The notes under the pieces: model-generated
What the model saw: the letters and a program-made list of their open reading frames with translations, nothing else
The model's database searches: none
Told to the model about the DNA's origin: nothing
Origin: Scatophagus argus
Lineage: Eukaryota; Chordata; Actinopteri; Scatophagidae
Direction: 5' to 3'
Length of the DNA: 64,000 bases
Assembly (NCBI RefSeq): GCF_020382885.2
Contig: NC_058493.1
Location: 22,255,499 to 22,319,498, forward strand
Position numbers and translations under genes: made by a program
Shown: in pieces, positions 51,826 through 64,000 of the stretch
Position numbering within the stretch: the stretch's first letter is position 1
How the letters are laid out: every line of letters starts with the position of its first letter

Positions 51826-54800
51826 TTAACATGTACTCGTGTCACCTTGTGTAGTCGGCTCACTTTCTATTTCTACTTCTGTGTTAGACTGTTCAATTTT
51901 CACCTCAGGACTAAAAGCCTTCTCACTGACAACACACTGACTCTCATCCAGATCATTACTTTTCTGGATTAGCTCCGTTTCATTTATATCCTGACTGGGA
52001 TTCTCCACTGTCTCTTCCTTTGACTCTTTGTCGTTGTCTGACTCTCCGGAGGAGGTCACCTCCTCAGGCAAATGGCTCTTCTTCTTCTTATGCTTCTTCT
52101 TACTCTTTTTCTTGCTTTTTTTGGACTGTTTATGGTGGCGGCGTGTGCTGGTGTCATCATTTGAGGTTTTCTCATTTTTATCTGGTTCCTTGGGGCTCCT
52201 TTCTCTGCTGTGCTTGCTTGTTTCCTCCTCTCTGCTTGAGCTTCTTGACCTTTTTCTTGCTTTTCTGTCAGAGTCTATATCTTTGCTTCTACCGTTTCTG
52301 TCTTCACTTCCACTCCTACACCTGTCTTTATCTCTACTCCGGTTTCTCAGCCTGTCTGGCTCTCTGTCTCTACTTCTACTCCTCGATCTGTCTCTACTTC
52401 TGCTCGGATACCAATAGGTCCTCCTTTCACTGTGTCTGGATCTGGATGACCACTTGTCCTCTTTATGCTGGTGGTAGGAGGCTCTCCTCTCTCGACTCCG
52501 GCTCCTGCTCCTCCGCCGGTCGCCCTCTCGTCTGCTGTGGGATCTCTCAGATCTCGGCGGGCTTCGGCTGCAGAGACGCTGTCTCCGCGATCTGTCTCCA
52601 TATCGCTCTGAACTCCATCCGTCTCTGCGACTCCCTCTGACACTACGGTCTGGTGACATGTGCAGGTCCCTGTCGGCCTCCCAGAATTCATTGCCAGGGT
52701 TTCGAAATACATGCAGGAAGTTGCAGTGCTTTCCTTTGGGGCACTTTTGTCTGTCAAATAATCCTGAGAGAGGAGAAGCAAACACAATTTAGGCAGTAAA
52801 TACAGTGAACTGAATCTTATATTTCTGTAGTACTGTAATCAAGAACAAAACGCTCTCATGTCAAAATAACTAACCACATATAGCATTCCTCCACCGTGTA
52901 ACAGGACACATCTCACAATGAAGCTGTCGGCCTGCGTACCACCTCCCATTGAACTTGATAAAGGCCTCCTTACACTGCTCCTCTCTGGACAGTCAACAGA
53001 GGGGCAAAAGGACAAAAAGGAAGAGAAGAAGGAAGAATTTGTTTATTCACAGTGCATTTTTTTTGTTCTTAAGTAAAGTTGTAGAGCAGTTGTGTGATGG
53101 CTTACGTGTCAAACTGAATGTAAACATTTCCTCTCAGGTGTGGTTCATAATTGCAGCTGACCTAAAAGGAAAAAAAGGGAAACATATCACCAAATTCATT
53201 CATTCCCTTCTCTCATGCCCCACCCCCCTCTTCCTCTCCCTCTCCCTCTCTTTATCTGTCTATCTTTCTCTCTCAACCCAATCGGTCAAGGCAGAGGGCC
53301 GGCCATCTTGACCCGGGGTCTGCTTTGAGGTTTCTGTCTTCTAAAAGGCAGTTTTTCCTTGCCACTGTCGTCAAGTGCTTGCTCAAGGGGGAATGTTGGG
53401 TTCTCTATATTACAGTTTAATTACGAGTTTGATCTAGACCTGCTCTAATTGGAAAGTGTCATGAGATAATTTTTGTTGTGAATTGGCGCTCTATAAATAA
53501 ACTGAATTGAATTAAAATTCAATGTTCTCCTGAACAGTAAAGTCTTAGACTGGTTTTTAAATGTTTAGAAAAGTCCTGAGGAATTACATCTTCAATTCTT
53601 CCTGACATCAGCACTGATTCAGTGACATCCGATATTTTGTTGACTACTGATAAAGCATCTTAAATGAGAGATGAAAGCTCCTCGAGACATACGTGTTCAG
53701 TTGCCCTTGACTTAGTACTTCAAGACACACTTGACACGGAGTACATTTATCTGCATTTGATTATTTGGAGAAATCAAATTTCACCAAAAAACAAAACAAA
53801 ACAAAAAAGGATAGACACAACTGGTTACTGCAGACTGCTGTTAAGGTAATGAAAGCACCGTTTTAAAAAATACTGATATAATAGCAACACATTCCTTGGG
53901 TGGTGTCTTGCATGTAATGTAAGGCTGTGTTCATGTGCTCATATACATGACGAGAATATGTCAAAGAAATGAGATTACATTACAAAGCTTACTGTAATTT
54001 GGGTGGTTTAGTGCATGTGCACCAACTGTCCCCATCTCATCTCACCTTGAACTGCACCACCTTGCCGACTCTCTTGAGCTCTGGCAGGACATCATGGTAG
54101 AACTCCAGGAAAGACTCCTGCAGCTCCTCCTCGCTGTGTTCCAACCAAGCGTCGACGTCATAATCATCTCGTCGTGTCTCCTCCATGCCAAATGTTGTAA
54201 ACATGCCACGGATCATCAGAGTCGGGCTGGCTGTGGGGTAAGCGTGCTTACGAGAACATCTGGACTCACAAAGACAGAAGAACATGTAAAGATATTCTTA
54301 AATCAGTATGTCCATCTATTGAACACTCAAACAGTAAGAATTTCACGCAGGAAGTCACATCAAAAGAGAAACAAATAGTACCTGTCTCCAAATCGACATG
54401 CCCCGGTCTTCAGGAAGAACGGACAGTTGGCTACATCGCGCTCTGTCCCAAAGTTCTCAGAGTTCTCCGTCACAGGAGCTTCAGGATTCATCCATGCTCC
54501 TCCATTTTCAAGCTGAAGTGAGAACATGGACAACAGCGCATGTGTACACTGCATAGCTAAACTTGAAACTAGAATGGGATACTGCAAATTATAAATTTCA
54601 CAAAGTTCTTCGCTTTTGTTCTGTTAGGTCGGTCACAAGATTTAGAGTCCAGACCCCTAAAGCCTTTTACAAGCTTTTTCCATACTTTCAGTAAACCTGA
54701 CAATTAGCAATATTCTGGTGTTACAGTCATAGTCACTCTTGATAAGAGTAAACAGAACTGGTAAAATCAGGATAAATACAAACAATGTACAGACTGGGAA

Positions 54801-57139
54801 AAACAACATCATTGGATATTTTCATAGCTGATCAGTGCCAAATCACCTTTAAAACCTAACTACACGTTTTTGATGACAATATTATTGGTTATTAAAGAAT
54901 CGTGATTAAAAAATGTACTGAGCAGGACATTTTACAGTTTAAAACTCAAAATTGCTAGCAATGTCAAGTGCAAGAACTACGTAACAGGGACACTATTTTG
55001 AAATAAGTACAAAAATATCCTTGGCATTTCTGATAAGTAACAAGAAACGCGTAATTTATCGTTGCAGATTTGTACACCGATCATCATAAAACATATCTGA
55101 TTTATTCATCAGGCTCTAAATACATACAAATAATGCTTACTGGCAGTTTATATCAAGAAGATAAAATGATTAATACTGAGTTATGTGTGTAATGTGATTT
55201 CATGTGCATGTATACCTGATTTTCAGCTTCATCCAACATTTTCTGAACAGCCTCCTACAAATGGTGTAAAGACAGGCTGGTGAAAATGTGTTGAGATCAA
55301 CATACTGCAGCATATCTGCTACTGTCTGTTAAGACCACATTCACAAGAATTTGAAAATTTTGGGAATTCTGAAAAGCAATTTCACAGACAGTTTTCACAC
55401 AAAGTAAAAGATACATCCTTGTTGTGAGAGCTGAAGGGTTTTTCTTTCTGTGTGTAATCTTAGTTAAGGAGTTGCTTGTTAGGATGGTTGCTTGTGCCAC
55501 TTAGTCAAGGAAAAATTCCAAAAGAACCATGTGCAAAGCAAAAACACATTTAAAAAAGAAAAACTCAACTGGTGAGATATGTTAAACTATGTGGTTGTCT
55601 GAATCTTCCAGTCTGGGTGGATAATACGAATACTCATGATTCAGTAGAAGAGGATATATTTCTCTTTGTTTCTATCCTCCAGGGGTCCGTTTCACCTCTC
55701 TGCCTCGTTTCTCCTGCTGCTTCTGCTCGTTTTCTTCTTGTTCTCTTCTCTGCTGGGCCTCCCATTCCTCCTTTATCATCAGCTGTGAACACAGCATAAA
55801 GCATACAGCCAATGGACATCGGTCAAACAGGTAAAGGTGCACTCGTCCATTAGAACTGAATTGTATGCGCATCATATGATTGTCTCGCAATTTAATCTGT
55901 CTTTAACCTGTAAACAGTGTACTGTAATGTGCTCTTTTAAGCAACATCTAGCACAAGAATTTCTTTCAGGAATGATAAAGTTCTGTCTTATCTTAATATA
56001 AACCACAGATTACCTCCTCTTCCTCTTTTCTTTTACGTGCAGCCTCCTCCCTCTCACATCTCAGCCTGAATTCCTCCTGGGCAAGCCTCTCTTTTTCCAA
56101 CCACTCTTCATGTAACCGCAGTCTGAGAAAACAAGTTAGATACAACGAAAACACAATCAAGATGACTGAAAACTGCACAACAGAGGTGTCTGTGCTGTCT
56201 TTCACTGAATGTGCTCCTGTAGGACAGCAGAGAGATATTGACCTACCTTTCGACTTCAGCAATATCATTACTCTCGTCATCTTCATCATTTATTTCCTCT
56301 TCTTCAAGAGTATGGCTTGCTCCATTTTTCAAATCTGCAACAGAGCAAAAGTTGTGGGCAGTCTAGCTAATGGTGCTGCTACAAATGCAAAAATCAAATG
56401 CCATCATGTTGGACAACAACACCAACATGACAGCTATCTTCATACCACATTCTCTGGCTTGGGCAAGAGCCTGGCGTTTACGTTTCCTTCTCTCCTTCCT
56501 CAGGGCAGCCCTGCGTTGCTTTAGACTAAAAAGAAAAAGACGACATATGAAACAATATTCAGATGAAAGGGTTAGAGAATAATGGCTAAATCATGTTTTC
56601 CTTGGAGGTGCAAAGGCATTGCAGAGAGGTACAGATGTGAAAAATGTGTTGTGAGACTAAAGTTTAAAGTTAACAGACCTTTGATCACAGCAGACATTTT
56701 GGCCTGTTGAACACAGATGTTAACTATTTTCACTATCAATTTTTGCACTCCCATCAGCTATGCTATGCCAGACAAACCTTGGGAACCAGTCGTCTAATAA
56801 TGCCGCGTACCATTAAAAACCTAAGAGGTAAGTATAAACTAATTATTTTAAGGGGAGTTTATTCAGCTCTGCAACGATGTAATCTCATCAGAACACAGCA
56901 ACGTTAAATACTTAAACTTTAACGTTAACGCTAAACGCTTTTTAGCACTTACGCCGAAAAGTTAACAAAGGCAGGACTATTACACTGATTTTGTAACAGT
57001 GTAATGGCATTTGTAACGTTACTGTATCTAATGTAGCTGTGGACCACCCACACTTTAATAGATTATCAACGTATGATTTAAAGTGAGACACAAACCTTAA
57101 CACAGGAGCAGAAATCTGTGGAGGTGTTGGTGCTGCCAT
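51826..57139 (-). CDS. ZRSR2: U2AF35-related minor-spliceosome factor ZRSR2, 11 exons
   Basis: Exons on the minus strand: 57139-57096; 56525-56446; 56334-56247; 56122-56014; 55782-55696; 55254-55216; 54512-54382; 54259-54046; 53161-53106; 52984-52875; 52763-51826. Phases agree, giving 631 residues (human 482). A basic/acidic coiled region (RRAALRKERRKRKRQ, LRLHEEWLEKERLAQEEF) is followed by a first CCCH zinc finger (CPFFLKTGACRFGDRCSRKH) and a UHM-type RRM (TLMIRGMFTTFGMEE to VVQFK, then NGRWYAGRQLHCE). The second CCCH finger (CGLFDRQKCPKGKHCNFLH) comes next. The last exon encodes a long RS/RD-repeat tail with a Lys run and an acidic end; this accounts for the extra length. Known: ZRSR2 recognises the 3' splice site of U12-type introns and also takes part in U2-type splicing. 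It ends tail-to-tail with AP1S2. Confidence 0.95.
53260..53516 (+). repeat. SINE/L2-type retroelement copy in ZRSR2 intron 8
   Basis: The stretch has ggcagtttttccttgccact, gtgcttgctcaagggggaat, gtgtcatgagataatttttg and ends ggcgctctataaataaactg with a (ttgaat)-type tail. From memory this is a very common teleost non-LTR family. Opposite orientation to ZRSR2. Confidence 0.7.
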
Positions 57140-58256
57140 CACAGCTAACGATACACAACGATAGCTAGTTGCATAGCATGCTCAGCTAACGTTAGGATGC
57201 CAGCGCATTTTATTTTTTCTCATCCACGTTGAAAAAACATTACACCAAGTGTTTTCTTACTGGTCGAAGTGGATTTAGTTTGTCAGACTAGTGAGAAAAC
57301 TGAGCTGTTTATGCTAAGTTGCATGCCGAGCTGTTTTGCTAATAACCGAGAGCGGAAGAGGTGGAGTGAACATATGTACTTCCGGTTTAAAACCCGTGAG
57401 GAACCGATTCAAAATCAACTAACTTTATTGAAAATTAGCGTTTGGTTTTTGGTTTTTGAAGTTAATTTAATTACTAATAAAATTAAGAATTTTTAAGTCA
57501 AGCCAAATACATGAAAAACATAGCCAGTGTCAAAATAGTGTCCTACTGATAAAATAAAGTGAAAGTAAAAGAATAAATTGCAAATACTAAATGAAATGTA
57601 TATATCTCCTGAATCATTCCACTCCTTGTTTTATATAGTAAATTTATTGTAATAATTAGTACCTTACAAATGCAGCAAAGGTTGGTTGCCTTGAAAAACA
57701 GTCTCATCTTCTTTCAGCGTAACTTTAAATTTTACAAGTAATTCTGAGTATGACAGTAACGATGTTTGTTTGCCAAATACCCTTGTATGGTTAAATATCT
57801 ATCAGCATTTTTATTGTTTATATTACACTGTTACTTAGAAAATACACAGACACGCGTGAATGGTTTCTTTATTTACCAATCACCTGCCAAAAAGGCACCG
57901 CACAGAAACTTCATTGTCAGCAAGAAAGCAGCTTACCAAAAATATAAGAACAGTAAGCAATGTCAAGCAGACTGAATCCCATACACAAGCCTCGCAGCAC
58001 CAAAGCAGCTGTACTGTGACACTGTGCGTGCCTTCCTTGCTTGCTGTTCCTAACATAAACACACTTTCATGTATTTAAAATTTATGCTCACGTTTTCCAA
58101 ACAAGCAGCAGAACATAAATGACACAAACTGTGTTTGACACTGGTATTTAGTCATGTTTCTAATACCTCCAGTGCCCTCATAACAGCCCCAGCTCCAAAA
58201 ATAGCAACTGCTAATAACAGCAAACACAGAGCAGCACTTTGCAAGTACTTCAGTCT
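57140..58256. other. ZRSR2 promoter and spacer to TM6SF1
   Basis: Upstream of the ZRSR2 start, the minus strand has an ETS-type core (accggaagta) near 57378. The rest, up to the TM6SF1 poly(A) signal, is AT-rich with no supported exon. This is the spacer in which the human Xp22-like block meets the human 15q25-like block. Confidence 0.45.
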
Positions 58257-58262
58257 TTTATT
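58257..58262 (-). promoter_or_regulatory. TM6SF1: candidate poly(A) signal of TM6SF1 (AATAAA)
   Basis: AATAAA on the minus strand, 41 nt after the TM6SF1 stop codon. Confidence 0.5.
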
Positions 58263-58302
58263 CAGGGGTCCTTGGCATCCCTAGAACTCTCTCTCCACTC
58301 TC

Positions 58303-62679
<4,377 letters not shown>

Positions 62680-62942
62680 CGCGGAGCAGATTCTTGCGCG
62701 AGAATTGAGAATTTAAAATAATTCAGCCACAGAAAACTCTTATGTTTAGCCTGCAAGTCATATTTCAAAGAGTGGAGGGAAAGGAGAAAAGTTCAGGGTG
62801 AGTCAGAAAAAATGTAAACAAGCCACAAACTCGTAAGCTCATCTCCCTCATGTTCTGTCTTGCTCTGCTGGTCTTTCTTGCCTGCACTCCCTTTCTTCCT
62901 CTTTCCAACACACCTCACTGCTTCTCTGTTTACCACCTACTT

Positions 62943-63013
<71 letters not shown>
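62943..63013. repeat. (TC)n-(AC)n compound microsatellite upstream of TM6SF1
   Basis: Eight TC units run into about 27 AC units interrupted by two TC steps. It lies about 270 bp upstream of the TM6SF1 start codon. The peptide frames it creates are not genes. Confidence 0.95.
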
Positions 63014-63014
<1 letters not shown>

Positions 63015-63059
63015 GCACACACTGACACCTAGTGGTCAATTTGGAAACTTGCTATAACG

Positions 63060-63800
63060 CATTCTTCAAGATTAACCAACAAACTTAATAATGTGCATTA
63101 TACTGGGCAATACATGCGATATAAACACAAAATATATAAATAAATACATACACGTGTTTATGTTTAGAAATGTATACAGCATGAACAGTTATACAAGTAT
63201 AGGCTAAATATGCTTACGTCTGTGTTTACTCTGTGGTTATTTATTTATTTACATTTCTTATCTACTGAGGTCAAAGGAGGTTCTTTTAAGGTGATTCCTA
63301 AATTTTATCCAGTGTGATTTGCTACTCATTTGTAAAGTTCAAAAATGATACTGATGTGATGTATTCTTTTTCTAAAACGCAAATGCAACATATACACACA
63401 CGCTTAACAAAAATCCAATAAAACTACCATCGTTTAAAACGTTTTCATTTTCTCTCAAAGATACGATTCTGTTTATACGATCATAAAGAAAATGGTACTT
63501 TTTTCCTTGGAAATTAAATTCTTGTTATGGCACAACTATACACTCAGAAATTTAATTTAATTACGTATTTATTTCCTTGCGTCTTACTTACTTTTTTCCT
63601 TTTATTTTTGTCTATCTATGTATTAATTTATGTTTTTAGTCTTTCGGGTTTTGTATACATCGCTCTTCCGCGCCCTGTTTGTTTGCTGTTCTTGATTCCG
63701 CAATAAAGTTAAATGGGGGAAAAAAAATGTTTTGAAGGCAGAGTGCGCCTGCGTCATTCCTGGTGGAACGCAAGCTAGCAGGTAACCAGTTAGCTGAGCA
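63060..63800. other. AT-rich part of a divergent intergenic region
   Basis: No exon is supported. The region separates the minus-strand TM6SF1 from the plus-strand gene starting at 63908. CpG density rises after about 63730, consistent with the promoter of the rightward gene. Confidence 0.5.
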
Positions 63801-63810
63801 TAGAACAGCG

Positions 63811-63864
63811 ATGGCGACCGACCAACGCGTACGTTACGGTCGGTTTATGTCTGCGCGTCATTGA
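63811..63864 (+). promoter_or_regulatory. upstream ORF in a 5' leader
   Basis: A 17-codon frame (MATDQRVRYGRFMSARH) with a stop at 63862-63864 precedes the main start by 43 nt. Its start context, gcgatggcgaccg, is nearly the same as that of the main start. If transcribed, it could lower translation of the downstream frame. Confidence 0.4.
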
Positions 63865-63907
63865 CAGTTCTTTGTAGAAGTACAATACAAAACAAAGGCG
63901 TGTCGTT

Positions 63908-64000
63908 ATGGCGACCGGAGGTGGCGGCAGCAGCGGCAGCGGCTTAGCGTCAAACCATGACCCTCAGGAAGCAGCATCCAACTCGGCTCAGTCTGGAGCC
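63908..64000 (+). CDS. 5' end of a gene cut by the window edge, possibly BTBD1
   Basis: An open frame of 31 codons starts MATGGGGSSGSGLASNHDPQ and runs to the window end. The setting is CpG-rich and follows the divergent TM6SF1 gene. The Gly/Ser-rich start is not diagnostic. In humans BTBD1 lies head-to-head with TM6SF1 on 15q25, and BTBD1/2 proteins have low-complexity N-termini before the BTB domain, so BTBD1 is a reasonable guess from position only. The ATG at 63908 is chosen because the earlier ATG at 63811 closes after 17 codons. Confidence 0.5.
   Translation, partial: MATGGGGSSGSGLASNHDPQEAASNSAQSGA

Noticed and set aside
52020-52640. 206-codon plus-strand open frame
   Set aside because: It is antisense to the RS-repeat exon of ZRSR2; the open frame follows from the repeat composition and has no start or splice context of its own.
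62850-63057. Open frames of poly-His/Thr on the plus strand
   Set aside because: They translate an AC microsatellite.

Overview
The window is vertebrate nuclear DNA, most likely from a percomorph teleost fish. Genes are split into many small exons with GT-AG introns, the proteins are vertebrate families, and the spaces between hold tRNA-derived SINEs, L2-type tails, TTAA-flanked MITEs, Tc1 remnants and long CA/GT microsatellites. No CRISPR array, operon, rRNA or tRNA gene was seen. All exon models were built by hand from splice consensus, reading phase and remembered protein families; none was checked by alignment software.

Layout from left to right: (1) RS1 (retinoschisin) on the minus strand, 8448-3140, with all six exons placed. 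(2) A two-exon, divergent histone H2B-like gene on the plus strand, 9965-10455. (3) PPEF1, a Ca2+-regulated PP5-like phosphatase, plus strand, 12554-20906, 18 exons. (4) An unnamed secreted protein on the plus strand, 22522-28140, with three sushi domains, a mucin-like stretch and six EGF modules. (5) PHKA2 (phosphorylase kinase alpha), minus strand, 43870-29601, 31 exons. (6) AP1S2 (AP-1 sigma), plus strand, 46866-49653. (7) ZRSR2 (minor-spliceosome 3' splice-site factor), minus strand, 57139-51826, 11 exons. (8) TM6SF1, minus strand, 62679-58303, 10 exons. (9) The first 31 codons of another gene on the plus strand, starting at 63908, head-to-head with TM6SF1 and possibly BTBD1.

RS1, PPEF1, PHKA2, AP1S2 and ZRSR2 are all on human Xp22, so genes 1-7 look like one conserved block. 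TM6SF1 is on human 15q25, so a lineage-specific junction lies between ZRSR2 and TM6SF1. The genes do not form a pathway. RS1 is a retinal adhesion protein and PPEF phosphatases are sensory-neuron enzymes. PHKA2 controls glycogen breakdown, AP1S2 sorts vesicle cargo, ZRSR2 splices U12-type introns and TM6SF1 is a membrane lipid-metabolism protein.

Most worth a second look are the intron-containing H2B-like gene, the unnamed sushi/EGF gene, a strong GC-AG intron in AP1S2 (with weaker candidates in PHKA2 and TM6SF1), and a 1.2 kb inverted-repeat element between PHKA2 and AP1S2.
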